64,000 bases of DNA from Labrenzia sp. PHM005 (GCF_006517275.1 NZ_CP041191.1:5265001-5329000); one strand, 5' to 3'; counted from the first letter of the stretch, positions 25,292-33,923 are shown. Numbers and translations: made by a program. The notes: generated by a model not told the origin, from the letters alone.

Positions 25292-26727
25292 CAGATCAGC
25301 CTGACAAACCACCGCTCTACAGTTATTTGTGGCCGCAGAAACTCGCCTCGCAGCTGATCCTGCTTCTGCTGATCGCGATTGTTGTGGTTCAGGCGGTCTC
25401 CATCTTCATGTTTCATGATGAACGGCGGATTGCCCTGGTGGCGCTCGCTCGGGACAGCATTCTGTCCCGCGCTATCTCCACGGCCGGCCTATTGGAAGAA
25501 ACACCGGCGTCCCTTCACGCACGGATCCTGGAAGCCAACAGCACGCGTTATGTTGCCTTTTGGACAGGAGATGTGCCGCTCGCTCCAGAACCGGGCAAGA
25601 GCCGGTTCGAGCAGCGGGTTCAGCATTATGCCGCCAAGCGGCTCGGCGCAAAACAGACCATCCATATCAATCTTCATTCAGATGAAAAACGCGGCCCTTC
25701 CTGGCGGGATCGAAGCAAAGCGGAGCGGGAAAGCTGGCGCATGATACCGAAATCCGAACGCCCACGGCACTGGAAACGGGTCATGAACAAACCGGAAGAT
25801 CTGTCCGTTTCCATTCAACTGGCAGATGGCAGCTGGCTCAATATGGCAACAAGCTACCGCCCGCCACCCGGCGCCTTTGTGCCTTTGGTCGTTCAGATTT
25901 CCCTCATGGCTCTTGCCATCATCGGCATTGTTGCCTTTGCGGTGCGGCGGGTGACACGGCCTCTGCTCAACCTGTCAGAGGCCGCAAACCGGCTCGGGCG
26001 CGGCGAGGATGTCGATGAATTGCCGGCAACTGGGCCTAAGGAAGTTCGCGCTGTGACACAGGCCTTTAATGACATGCAGGAGCGGCTGACACGGTTTGTG
26101 CGCGACCGCACTCGCATGCTGGCAGCCATCAGTCACGACCTGAGAACACCGATCACCTCTCTGCGGCTGCGCGCAGAGTTCATCGAAGATGATGAAAACC
26201 GGGAAAAGATGATCGAAACCCTCGATGACATAGCGGCCATGGCCGAGGCCGCGCTTCGTTTCGCTAAGGATGATGCCCGCCAGGAAGCTGCCGAACAGGC
26301 CGACCTCGGCGCCATGCTGCAAAGCATCGCGGACGATCAGCAGGATATGGGACATGCCTGTCAGGCAGACATTGACGAACGTATTATCCTAACCTGCCGT
26401 CCGCTGTCGCTTAAACGTGCGTTCAGAAACCTGATCGAAAACGGCATTCGCTATGGGGAAACTGTTGCTGTAACTGCTGAGCGGCAAGATGGTGATGTTC
26501 TCATCCGCATCCGCGATCAAGGCCCGGGCATTCCCGAGGACAAACTTCAGGACGTGTTCGAGCCGTTTGTGCGCCTGGAAGAAAGCCGCAGCGAAGAAAC
26601 CGGCGGTATTGGCCTAGGCCTAGCCATCGCCCGCTCAATCATTCATGCACACGGTGGAACGATTAATCTCAAGAATGCGGACGGCGGGGGACTGCTGGTG
26701 GAGATCACGCTGCCGCTCGGCAATTGA
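25288..26727 (+). CDS. Membrane sensor histidine kinase
   Basis: A 479-residue kinase with two membrane segments (about 18-38 and 190-215) enclosing a periplasmic domain of about 150 residues. Then come a HAMP domain, the dimerisation domain with AISHDLRTPITSLRLR (phospho-His283), and an ATPase domain with NLIENGIRYGE, RDQGPGIPEDK and GGIGLGLAIARSI. It forms an operon with the OmpR regulator through an ATGA overlap. The periplasmic domain is rich in Lys/Arg and lacks a recognised fold; the neighbouring EF-hand gene suggests, but does not prove, a cation-related signal. Confidence 0.92.
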   Translation: MTDQPDKPPLYSYLWPQKLASQLILLLLIAIVVVQAVSIFMFHDERRIALVALARDSILSRAISTAGLLEETPASLHARILEANSTRYVAFWTGDVPLAPEPGKSRFEQRVQHYAAKRLGAKQTIHINLHSDEKRGPSWRDRSKAERESWRMIPKSERPRHWKRVMNKPEDLSVSIQLADGSWLNMATSYRPPPGAFVPLVVQISLMALAIIGIVAFAVRRVTRPLLNLSEAANRLGRGEDVDELPATGPKEVRAVTQAFNDMQERLTRFVRDRTRMLAAISHDLRTPITSLRLRAEFIEDDENREKMIETLDDIAAMAEAALRFAKDDARQEAAEQADLGAMLQSIADDQQDMGHACQADIDERIILTCRPLSLKRAFRNLIENGIRYGETVAVTAERQDGDVLIRIRDQGPGIPEDKLQDVFEPFVRLEESRSEETGGIGLGLAIARSIIHAHGGTINLKNADGGGLLVEITLPLGN

Positions 26728-26879
26728 ACCGTGAATTCACTGGATGGCCGAACGCGTGCCTGCGTGATAAGAAACACAGTCAACAGTTGAAATAATTACG
26801 AGTTTCCAGCCGAGCTTCCTTACGAATGCAAAGCAAGTGGACGTTCGGCTGGCGTTTTATAGCCACCTGGGAGGACCCA

Positions 26880-27902
26880 ATGATCACCATGAACCGCCGC
26901 AAGGCCTTATCCCTTATTGGCGCTGCTGCCGCCACCTCCACCCTGAGCGCCCCAGCCATTGCGAGCAACCGCAAGATCAAAGTTGGTGCGCTACGGTTCA
27001 CCTCTCATTCCGGCAGTTTTGTTGCCTTTGAGCGCGGGTATTTCGCGGACGCCGGTCTGGACGTGGAGTTCAAGTTCTTCCAGGCGGCCCAACCGATGGC
27101 CGTTGCGATCGCTTCCGGAGATATCGACTATGCCGTGACTGCGGTTTCCGGTGGCCTGATTTCACTTGCCGGCAAGGGTGCGATCAAGGTGATTGGTGGT
27201 GCGCTGTCCGAGAAGAAAGGCATCGATGGCCAGAAGATCCTGGCATCCGATGCAGCTTTCGCTGCTGGTCTGAAAACACCGGCGGACCTCGGCGGTAAGA
27301 CATTCGGCATTTCCACTGCGGGTTCTTCGTTCCACTACATGGGCTCCAAGATTGCCTCTGCAGAGGGAGTCGACGTTAAATTCAAGCCGCTGCAGAAGGT
27401 TGGTGCGATCATTGGTGCACTGAAGTCAGGCCAAATCGATGCCTGGTCGATCGTTCCGCATATTGCCAAACCGCTGGCCGGCTCCGGCAAGGTCCATATC
27501 ATTGGCAATGTCGTTGACTACCTGCCAAACTATCAAGTCACCACAGTGTTCACGTCGTCTAAAAACGCGGACAACGAACAAGCCATGACCAAGGATTTCC
27601 TGGGAGCTTATTCCAAGGGCGTTGCCGACTATGACGCCGCGATGGTCCAGAAATCCGGCGGTGATGATGGTGTGAACCAGATGGTCGACCTGATTCACAA
27701 ATATGTCTATGTCGATCGCCCGCGCGAAAAGGCAGCGCCGTCGATCATCAACGGCTCAATGTACCTGAACGAAGGCGCAGCACTGAACATCACGTCGATC
27801 GAAAACCAGCTTGCCTGGTTCCAGTCTGAAGACCTGGTGTCCAAGGACATCTCCATCGACACGCTGGTCGATCCGTCCTACGTCGAGATCATCAAGTCTT
27901 GA
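26880..27902 (+). CDS. ABC importer substrate-binding protein (NMT1/TauA type)
   Basis: A 340-residue periplasmic binding protein with a twin-arginine-like leader (MNRRKALSLIGAAAATS). Features of the NMT1/taurine/nitrate group include FVAFERGYFADAGLDVEF, ASGDIDYAVT, DLGGKTFGIS and ALKSGQIDAW. The ligand (sulfonate, thiamine precursor, nitrate or other) cannot be assigned. GGGAGGA at 26869-26875 sets the start. It heads a three-gene importer operon and is followed by a hairpin before the ATPase gene, a common way of making more binding protein than membrane components. Confidence 0.88.
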   Translation: MITMNRRKALSLIGAAAATSTLSAPAIASNRKIKVGALRFTSHSGSFVAFERGYFADAGLDVEFKFFQAAQPMAVAIASGDIDYAVTAVSGGLISLAGKGAIKVIGGALSEKKGIDGQKILASDAAFAAGLKTPADLGGKTFGISTAGSSFHYMGSKIASAEGVDVKFKPLQKVGAIIGALKSGQIDAWSIVPHIAKPLAGSGKVHIIGNVVDYLPNYQVTTVFTSSKNADNEQAMTKDFLGAYSKGVADYDAAMVQKSGGDDGVNQMVDLIHKYVYVDRPREKAAPSIINGSMYLNEGAALNITSIENQLAWFQSEDLVSKDISIDTLVDPSYVEIIKS

Positions 27903-27914
27903 TTTGAAATATTG

Positions 27915-27939
27915 AGGCGGGCGGCTCCGCCCGCCTTTT
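27915..27939 (+). terminator. Internal hairpin between binding protein and ATPase genes
   Basis: GGCGGGC and GCCCGCC flank GGCTCC and are followed by TTTT. It lies inside the operon, so partial termination or 3'-end protection of the binding-protein mRNA is likely. Confidence 0.7.
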
Positions 27940-27951
27940 CCGGAGAAATTC

Positions 27952-28719
27952 ATGGACTTGCGTCTTCAGGGCGTGGGACATTCCTACGATGATGTCACTG
28001 TCTTAAAAGACATCACGCTGGATGTGCCGCGCGGCCATATCGTCTGCATTGTCGGCCCGTCCGGCTGCGGCAAATCCACTTTGCTCCGCTTTATTGGTGG
28101 ATTGGAGCAGCCAACGGAAGGCAAGGTTCTTCAGATTGGGACACCTCCGGCCGACAGCCTCAATCCACTGACCTATGTCTTTCAGGATTTTGCACTGCTG
28201 CCCTGGCGCTCCGTAGCGGGCAATATCTCGCTGGTTCTGGAAGATCATGGGATCCGCGGTCAGGCGGCAAAAGAAATCATCGATGATGTTCTTGCCCGGA
28301 CCAACCTAACCGGCTTTGAAAAAGCACTTCCAAAACAGCTCTCCGGCGGCATGAAACAGCGCGTTGCGATTGCTAGGGCCCTCGCCGTCCGCCCGGCAGT
28401 TATGCTGATGGATGAACCGCTGTCCGCACTCGACAGCCAGACCCGCGAACTGTTGATGGACGATTTGGTCGGGCTTTGGACACGCTCTCCGTTCACAGCA
28501 GTTTATGTAACTCACAATTTGGCTGAAGCGGTCCGCCTCGGCCATTCCATCGTTGTTTTGTCACGCCGCCCGGGCAAAATCCGGGAGATCGTCACCTTGG
28601 ACAAACCTTTGCAGGACCGCCAAATGGGCGACGTTGATCTGGAAGAGAAACAGAGACATCTGTGGTCGCTCCTGCGTGAAGAAGCCCGCACGGCGGATAC
28701 GGAGTTGCTCGATGGCTGA
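27952..28719 (+). CDS. ABC importer ATP-binding protein (TauB/SsuB type)
   Basis: A 255-residue ATPase that energises the importer at the cytosolic face. It has Walker A GPSGCGKST, a Q-loop in FQDFALLPW, signature LSGGMKQR, Walker B VMLMDEPLSALD and the switch histidine in YVTHNLAEA. GGAG precedes the ATG. Its end overlaps the permease start by eight bases. Confidence 0.92.
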   Translation: MDLRLQGVGHSYDDVTVLKDITLDVPRGHIVCIVGPSGCGKSTLLRFIGGLEQPTEGKVLQIGTPPADSLNPLTYVFQDFALLPWRSVAGNISLVLEDHGIRGQAAKEIIDDVLARTNLTGFEKALPKQLSGGMKQRVAIARALAVRPAVMLMDEPLSALDSQTRELLMDDLVGLWTRSPFTAVYVTHNLAEAVRLGHSIVVLSRRPGKIREIVTLDKPLQDRQMGDVDLEEKQRHLWSLLREEARTADTELLDG

Positions 28720-29533
28720 TGCAACGCAATCTGAAAACCTAACGGCCGGGCAACGAACCGTCCGCTTCCGGGGTGGCGGCTTTGCGCCCAAACCACGCCG
28801 CTGGGCCGGTCTCGTGGTGTTCGCGCTGCTGATCCTGGTTATGGAATGGGGGACACAGGCCGGCTGGATATCCGCGCTAACTCTACCCAAACCATCCGAT
28901 GTTTTTGCGACCTTGATCGAACTCTACCAATCCGGCCAGTTCACCGCCCATATGGTACCGTCTCTTACCCGCCTTGCCGTCGGTGCCTTTCTCGGTGCGG
29001 TCGCGGGCATCGGGACGGGCATCCTGATCGGGCTCTTTAGTTACTTCCGGTCGGGCCTGGTCCCCTTGGTTGCGGCGCTGTTTCCAGTGCCCAAAATCGC
29101 CCTCTTGCCGCTGTTTGTCATCTGGTTCGGCATCGATGAGGGATCCAAATACGCGCTGATTGCTTTTGGAACCTTCACCCCGACTGTGGTTGCGACCTAT
29201 GGCGCTGTCGACAACGTTGACCGAACGCTCATCCGCATGGGCCAAAGTTTCGGCCTCACCTGGTTGTCTATCGTCCGGAAAATCATCCTGCCTGGGGCGA
29301 TGCCTGGCATCCTATCGGGCCTGCGCATTTCGCTTGCCATTGCAATCATTCTGCTGACAGCGGCAGAAATGCTCGGTGCAGAATACGGTATCGGCGCCTA
29401 TGTGCTCCAGGCTGGATCGCTCTATGATCTCGACCGTCTGTTTGCAGGCGTGGTGATCCTGTCGCTGCTGGGAGTAATCATCAACGCACTGATCGGCACG
29501 ATCGAGCGGCGTCTCTTAAGCTGGCGCGTCTAA
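28712..29533 (+). CDS. ABC importer permease (TauC/SsuC type)
   Basis: A 273-residue inner-membrane permease with about six hydrophobic segments. The conserved cytoplasmic EAA-type loop is FGLTWLSIVRKIILPGAMPGILSGLRI-like, seen around residues 180-205. ATG 28712 lies inside the end of the ATPase gene, giving translational coupling. It is the last gene of the operon and converges on the cupin gene seven bases away. Confidence 0.9.
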   Translation: MADATQSENLTAGQRTVRFRGGGFAPKPRRWAGLVVFALLILVMEWGTQAGWISALTLPKPSDVFATLIELYQSGQFTAHMVPSLTRLAVGAFLGAVAGIGTGILIGLFSYFRSGLVPLVAALFPVPKIALLPLFVIWFGIDEGSKYALIAFGTFTPTVVATYGAVDNVDRTLIRMGQSFGLTWLSIVRKIILPGAMPGILSGLRISLAIAIILLTAAEMLGAEYGIGAYVLQAGSLYDLDRLFAGVVILSLLGVIINALIGTIERRLLSWRV

Positions 29534-29540
29534 CCGCCGG

Positions 29541-29963
29541 CTACCGCCTCACTTCCAATTCACCGGCATAGGTCTTGTCATCAACCGGCTCCATCCACTC
29601 GGTAACGGAGCCGTTTTCAGCTTCATGGATTGCCAGATGTACCATGGAGACATGCCGGGCAGCGCCATGCCAGTGTTTGACAGCCGGCGGGATCCAGATG
29701 ACATCGCCGGGCATGATGGACAGTTTTTCCTGCCCCCAAAGCTGGACAAATCCGGCGCCGCTCAGGATCTGCAAGGTTTGACCGAGGGGATGCGTGTGCC
29801 AATGGGTGCGCGCACCGGGTTCAAAAGTCACCTGGACCACCTGCACCCTGCCGGGTTTGGGCGATTCAATCACAGGGTCTTGCCAGACGGCGCCAGTAAA
29901 ATAATCCGGATTGGCCCGCTTGGTCGGCCGGGACCCAGCCTCATAGACCGTCAACACACTCAT
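29541..29963 (-). CDS. Small cupin protein, hydroxynitrile-lyase-like
   Basis: A 140-residue single-domain metal cupin. The motif HWHTHPLGQTL supplies two His and a Gln, and HWHGAA in the second cupin box supplies the last His. The pattern (TFEPGARTxWHTHPLGQTL and WMEPVDDKTY) closely follows small manganese cupins that were characterised as hydroxynitrile lyases; that does not fix the natural reaction. The start at 29963 overlaps the stop of the EamA gene (ATGA). It is the last of four coupled genes running from 31574. Confidence 0.85.
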   Translation of the reverse strand: MSVLTVYEAGSRPTKRANPDYFTGAVWQDPVIESPKPGRVQVVQVTFEPGARTHWHTHPLGQTLQILSGAGFVQLWGQEKLSIMPGDVIWIPPAVKHWHGAARHVSMVHLAIHEAENGSVTEWMEPVDDKTYAGELEVRR

Positions 29964-30883
29964 GAAGCACTCTCCTGCGCGGCTTCTTTCGCCGCAGGCT
30001 TGGGGTTGCGCTTCCAGTTGATCAGAAGAACACCGAATATGGCAAGGCAAATCCCGGCAAAGGTTTCCAGGTCGAGCGTTTCATTCAAAAAAACGACCCC
30101 CAGTACAACACCGACCCCGGAGCGCAAATAGGCCTGGCTCGCCGTGCCCATCGACCCGATCGTGTTGATCAGCCGGAAGTAGATCAAAAAAGCAAAGGCG
30201 GTACAAAAGACGCTCAGAACCCCGGCAGCAGTCAGGCTTTCATTGGAGATTTGCAAGGCCCATGGCTGATCCAGAACAAGACTGAAAGGCAGAAGTGTTA
30301 CCGTCGCGCAGATCAAGGTGCCGGCGGCCGTGACCATTGGCGGCAAATGCGCAAAGCGGCGCCCGCGGATCGCGGCAATGCCATAAAGGGCTGCACCTGC
30401 AAGGACCGCCACCTGCGGAATGAATGCACCACCAAGGCTTTCCAGCGCGCCTGTGCCGACGATCAGTACAATCCCAGCAACACCTGCCAACGCTCCCAGA
30501 AGCTGCAGAAGGGCTGGCCGCTCGCTGCCTGACATCAAAACCAGTGATAAGAAAAAGACGAATAGCGGTGACGTTGAATTGAGGACACTGGCAACGGCGC
30601 TGTCGACCGACTGTTGTCCCCATGCGAGCAACATCCAAGGGCCTGTGCTGTTGACGATCGATTGGACAAAAAACAGCCGCCAGGTTTTCCTATCCGTCGG
30701 CAGTTTAAGGCCGCGCAGCGCCAGAATGCCAAGCAAAACCAGAGACGCCAAGCCGACCCGCAGTGTGATCAGAGTAAACGGCGGAATGGTGTCCAGCGCT
30801 ACGTTGATCCACATGTAGGAGGAGCCCCAAAGGAGCGCGAGCAATCCCAGAAGGCCAAATTCAAATGCTCTGCCGGACATCAT
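29960..30883 (-). CDS. EamA/DMT family transporter
   Basis: A 307-residue inner-membrane protein with ten predicted hydrophobic segments in two EamA repeats, of the drug/metabolite transporter superfamily. LLALLWGSSYMWINVALDTIPP is the usual N-terminal signature and SMGTASQAYLRSGVGVVLG marks the second repeat. The direction (often export) and substrate are unknown. Its start overlaps the stop of the ABM gene, and its end overlaps the cupin start. A tandem ATG-ATG start makes the first residue ambiguous by one codon. Confidence 0.88.
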   Translation of the reverse strand: MMSGRAFEFGLLGLLALLWGSSYMWINVALDTIPPFTLITLRVGLASLVLLGILALRGLKLPTDRKTWRLFFVQSIVNSTGPWMLLAWGQQSVDSAVASVLNSTSPLFVFFLSLVLMSGSERPALLQLLGALAGVAGIVLIVGTGALESLGGAFIPQVAVLAGAALYGIAAIRGRRFAHLPPMVTAAGTLICATVTLLPFSLVLDQPWALQISNESLTAAGVLSVFCTAFAFLIYFRLINTIGSMGTASQAYLRSGVGVVLGVVFLNETLDLETFAGICLAIFGVLLINWKRNPKPAAKEAAQESAS

Positions 30884-31233
30884 TCCCCCTGATCATGAAG
30901 GGCGCGGCTGTCGGCCGGTGCCTGCTCCCGATCCTCCATGCCATAGTCCCGCAGAACGGTGCAGACCCGCAGGCGGTAGTCCTTAAAATAGCTGTTGCGG
31001 CCCGCGGCTTGAGCCTTGCGGTGCTGCGTGAGCTGACGCCATTCGTTGAGAGCTGTTTCATCACGGAAAAACGACAAGGACAGAAGCTTTTCCGGGTTGG
31101 TCAGGCTCTGAAAGCGCTCGACTGACAAAAATCCATCGATCTCCTCGACCAATGGCCGCATCTCAGCGGCCACATCGAGATAATTCTGTTTCTTGTCCTC
31201 ATGCGGGCTGACTTCAAATATCACGGCAATCAC
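30880..31233 (-). CDS. Antibiotic biosynthesis monooxygenase (ABM) domain protein
   Basis: A 117-residue ferredoxin-like alpha/beta-barrel protein of the ABM superfamily. MIAVIFEVSPHEDKKQNYLDVAAEMRP, the FLSVERFQS strand and LLSLSFFRDETALNEWR are typical of the fold. Members include quinol monooxygenases, haem-degrading enzymes and proteins of unknown function, so no reaction is claimed. Its start overlaps the stop of the NIPSNAP gene and its stop overlaps the EamA start. Confidence 0.82.
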   Translation of the reverse strand: MIAVIFEVSPHEDKKQNYLDVAAEMRPLVEEIDGFLSVERFQSLTNPEKLLSLSFFRDETALNEWRQLTQHRKAQAAGRNSYFKDYRLRVCTVLRDYGMEDREQAPADSRALHDQGE

Positions 31234-31574
31234 TGGTTCTCTCCCTCAAACCCTACCAACTTGCTGTGCGGCGCGGAGGCCAGTTTCAAAAACGTCCGGT
31301 CTTCTCTCAAGATAAATTTTTCCCGCATCGCAAATTCATAGTTTTCCTTGCCCAGCGGATCGGCAGAAAGCCGGGCACGGTAAGCCTCATAGGCAGCGAG
31401 GTTCTCAATGGAATAAACACCATAGGCCAATGTGGTGGAGCCTTCGTGCGGCGCGTAATAGCCGATCAAATCTGCGCCACACCGGGGAATCGCTTGGCCC
31501 CAATTGCGGGCATAGGTTTCAAATTGCGTCTTTTTTGTCGGGTCGATTTGGTAGCGGATGAAACAGGTGATCAT
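31230..31574 (-). CDS. NIPSNAP family protein
   Basis: A 114-residue dimeric alpha/beta-barrel protein. MITCFIRYQIDPTKKTQFETYARNW and the GADLIGYYAPHEGSTTLAYGVYS region are characteristic of the NIPSNAP family, whose bacterial members have no agreed function. ATG 31574 follows GAAGG; the frame is open further upstream but that part covers the divergent regulator. It is the first gene of a four-gene coupled operon (NIPSNAP, ABM, EamA, cupin) and is divergent from an ArsR regulator. Confidence 0.85.
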   Translation of the reverse strand: MITCFIRYQIDPTKKTQFETYARNWGQAIPRCGADLIGYYAPHEGSTTLAYGVYSIENLAAYEAYRARLSADPLGKENYEFAMREKFILREDRTFLKLASAPHSKLVGFEGENQ

Positions 31575-31690
31575 TCGGAGCCTTCTTTCTAGGGAATTAC
31601 GAAGGCCCTTTCTCTGCCACGGTTTGTCGTGCCAATGCTTCGACGCAGGCCGAAGTGTTTTTGATGGCGTTCGAAGTGGGTTCGTGGCAC

Positions 31691-31711
31691 CATCGCAAGA
31701 ATACTTCGATG
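31691..31711. promoter_or_regulatory. Inverted repeat between the NIPSNAP operon and arsR-type regulator
   Basis: CATCGCAAG and CTTCGATG flank AATA: an inverted repeat with one extra base, 12 bases before the regulator start codon and ending at its GGAGG site. It is a natural candidate for autoregulation and for control of the divergent operon. Confidence 0.45.
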
Positions 31712-31722
31712 GAGGACGAGGC

Positions 31723-32415
31723 ATGAAAGATGGACCGGACATTGCCCGTATTGGTGCGCTGATTGGAGATCCCGCCCGCGCCAACATCCTCTCGGCTCTT
31801 ATGAGCGGTAAGGCACTGACAGCAACGGAACTGGCAGTTGAAGCTGGGATTACCGGACAGACCGCCAGTTCTCATTTAAAGAAACTCATGGAAGGCGGCT
31901 TGCTGACCCAGGCCAAACAAGGCCGCCATAAGTATTTCACGCTCTCCGGCCCTGAAGTGGGAACGACACTCGAGGCACTGATGGGATTGGCCGCCAAGAA
32001 AGGCCATCTGCGCACGCGGACAGGGCCGCGAGATCCGGCGATGCGCAACGCCCGGGTATGTTACGACCATCTGGCCGGAGATATGGCCGTCAGGATCTTC
32101 GATAGCCTTCAACAGCGCGGCTTTCTTCAAACAACAACGGCACCGGGCGGCATCGGCCTGACAGCAGAGGGCGAGAGTTTCGTTACAAGCGTGGGCATCG
32201 ATCTTAGCGAGTTAAAGGCAAACCGCCGCCCCATCTGCCGGACATGTCTTGATTGGAGTGAGCGGCGCAATCATCTCGCAGGTTCCTTAGGGGCAGCGTT
32301 CCTGACGCGGTTCAAGAGTGCCGGCTGGGTTCGGCAGGAAACCAACAGCCGAACAGTTCACATTTCGCCGCCCGGTGAACGGGAGCTCAAAAAGCTTTTT
32401 CCGATCAACACCTAA
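31723..32415 (+). CDS. ArsR family transcriptional regulator, long form
   Basis: A 230-residue winged-helix regulator. The ArsR-type DNA-binding domain covers residues 1-95 (IGDPARANILSALMSGKALTATELA, then GQTASSHLKKLMEGGLL and GRHKYFTL). The C-terminal half contains a CRTCLDWSERRNHLAGSLG segment, a cysteine pair seen in this subfamily. GGAGG seven bases before ATG 31723 sets the start. It is divergent from the NIPSNAP operon and probably its regulator. Confidence 0.87.
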   Translation: MKDGPDIARIGALIGDPARANILSALMSGKALTATELAVEAGITGQTASSHLKKLMEGGLLTQAKQGRHKYFTLSGPEVGTTLEALMGLAAKKGHLRTRTGPRDPAMRNARVCYDHLAGDMAVRIFDSLQQRGFLQTTTAPGGIGLTAEGESFVTSVGIDLSELKANRRPICRTCLDWSERRNHLAGSLGAAFLTRFKSAGWVRQETNSRTVHISPPGERELKKLFPINT

Positions 32416-32483
32416 GAATAGCCCTCGCGATCCTGCGGTCTGTCTGCAAGACGCAGACGGTGATGCGAGGGCATTCCAGTTTC

Positions 32484-33062
32484 CTAACCCCTCAGATGCG
32501 GCTTCTGCCATTTCTTGTGGCTAGCTGCTTCGTCCAACGGCGTTTGCGCAATTGCGTTTGTGTAGTTGCTCATCAACTTGATCGATAGGCCCAGGATTAC
32601 CTCAAGCGCGCTGCGTTGATCGTACCCATCGGCAAAGAACGCTACCAAAGACGCAGGCGCAATGTTCCCATTGGTTCTGACCAGATCGCGTGTAAACAGA
32701 CGTAAGGCTTCCTGTTTCCTATCCGAAAGACTGGCACCGTTTCTCAGCGCTTCCACATCCGTTTTCGACAGGCCCGCCTTCTCCGAAAGGATCGTATGCC
32801 AGGGCATGCAGTAGCCGCAGTTGTTCTCGAAATTGGCGGTTTGATAAACGATCTGCTGTTCAGCTGCGCTCAAACTGGTCTCACCGAATAGATCCCATCC
32901 GGTCATATACGTTCCTAATAAGGCCGGTGCCTGCGCCATCACGGCTTCGACATTCGGGATCAAGCCAAAAGTCGCCTTTGCGCTTGCCAGATGTTCTTTG
33001 GAAGCGTCCGGCGCCGTTTCAATTGTGTAGAGATTGAAAGGCGCAATTGTCTCTGTTGTCAC
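32484..33062 (-). CDS. Carboxymuconolactone decarboxylase / AhpD-like protein
   Basis: A 192-residue all-helical protein of the CMD/AhpD family. The CxxC-containing segment NNCGYCMPWHTILSEKAGLS carries the redox-active cysteines and histidine used as a peroxidase-type site in AhpD. Substrate unknown. It is divergent from an HxlR regulator, a common pairing for electrophile- or redox-responsive control. Confidence 0.85.
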   Translation of the reverse strand: MTTETIAPFNLYTIETAPDASKEHLASAKATFGLIPNVEAVMAQAPALLGTYMTGWDLFGETSLSAAEQQIVYQTANFENNCGYCMPWHTILSEKAGLSKTDVEALRNGASLSDRKQEALRLFTRDLVRTNGNIAPASLVAFFADGYDQRSALEVILGLSIKLMSNYTNAIAQTPLDEAASHKKWQKPHLRG

Positions 33063-33111
33063 TAGAAATCTCCTTCTATGGGTTCTGTCGTTTGCTCGAC
33101 ACCCTTGTAGC

Positions 33112-33157
33112 TAGTGACAAAAGAACTATTTCTACAGTACGCACCTTTTGGTAACTA
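33112..33157. promoter_or_regulatory. Inverted repeat between CMD and HxlR genes
   Basis: TAGTGACAAAAG (33112-33123) and CTTTTGGTAACTA (33145-33157) are imperfect inverted repeats 21 bases apart, placed where both divergent promoters must lie. It is a probable HxlR operator. Confidence 0.4.
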
Positions 33158-33172
33158 TGGATATTTTTTGAA

Positions 33173-33565
33173 ATGTACCGTCTTCCAAAGGACCCGGACC
33201 GGGTCAAGGCCAATGTTTTTCACAATGATTGCCCAGCGAGATTTTTGCTTTCAAAGATTGCGGGAAAGTGGAGCATGTTGGTGATCGATGCTCTTGATGG
33301 CACGCCGAAACGTAACGGCCAGCTGATGAGGCAGATTGAGGGCATCTCGCAAAAAATGCTTACACAAACGCTCAAAGAACTTGAAGAGATGCAAATCGTG
33401 GTGCGGCATGACATGCAGTCTGTGCCGCCTCATGTCGAGTATTGCCTGACGCCACTTGGCAATGGTCTGCGCAAACGCATTTGCGCTCTGGATCGCTGGG
33501 TAGAAAACAACATGTTGGACCTAATCGCTGAACACCGATCAATCCCCTTGGTTGTCACGGATTGA
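33173..33565 (+). CDS. HxlR family transcriptional regulator
   Basis: A 130-residue winged-helix protein of the HxlR/YodB group. DCPARFLLSKIAGKWSMLVIDAL gives the family's conserved N-terminal cysteine and first helices; GISQKMLTQTLKELE is the recognition region. The N-terminal cysteine is the thiol sensor in YodB-type members, so redox or electrophile sensing is inferred. It probably controls the divergent CMD protein. Confidence 0.9.
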   Translation: MYRLPKDPDRVKANVFHNDCPARFLLSKIAGKWSMLVIDALDGTPKRNGQLMRQIEGISQKMLTQTLKELEEMQIVVRHDMQSVPPHVEYCLTPLGNGLRKRICALDRWVENNMLDLIAEHRSIPLVVTD

Positions 33566-33696
33566 ACGAAGAACCACATGCCATAGCAAACCTGGCTAAA
33601 GCCGGGTGTTTTATAAAGCCTCATCCATAAATAGCTGCGTTCATTGCATTATGTGTTCTGGCGCAGACGAGGTCTATGGGGCCACAAGTGTAAACT

Positions 33697-33828
33697 CTAC
33701 CGCGCTTTGCGACCCTGACGGGCTTCACGGAAACTGCGGTATAGGCGGGCTGGCAGCCAGGGCAACCGGTCCCGGTTGTAGTCTTGGCGGTGGTTGATCA
33801 AAATAGTTTTCGCAACTTGCACAATCAT
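33697..33828 (-). CDS. 43-residue basic small protein of unknown function
   Basis: The sequence MIVQVAKTILINHR begins after a textbook AAGGAG-ATAAA-ATG, which is the main reason to call a gene. The remainder is basic (RLPWLPARLYRSFREARQGR), with no recognised domain. Upstream is a good promoter: TTGAAA (33906-33901), a 17-base spacer and TATTTT (33883-33878), with a palindromic site in the spacer and another just upstream of -35. I do not recognise the family. Confidence 0.6.
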   Translation of the reverse strand: MIVQVAKTILINHRQDYNRDRLPWLPARLYRSFREARQGRKAR

Positions 33829-33877
33829 TTTATCTCCTTGCCCGGACAAAAGACCCGGTTCCTTATTGCTTGATTTA

Positions 33878-33923
33878 AAAATAGCGCACCAAGTGCACTT
33901 TTTCAAGAGCGCACCTGGTGCAC
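33878..33923 (-). promoter_or_regulatory. Promoter with tandem palindromic operators for the 43-residue protein
   Basis: Reading the minus strand, GTGCACCAGGTGCGCT (33923-33908) and GTGCACTTGGTGCGCT (33898-33883) are repeats of one palindromic site, 25 bases centre to centre. The second fills the spacer between TTGAAA and TATTTT, the first adjoins -35. A repressor bound there would block RNA polymerase. The regulator is not identified. Confidence 0.6.
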
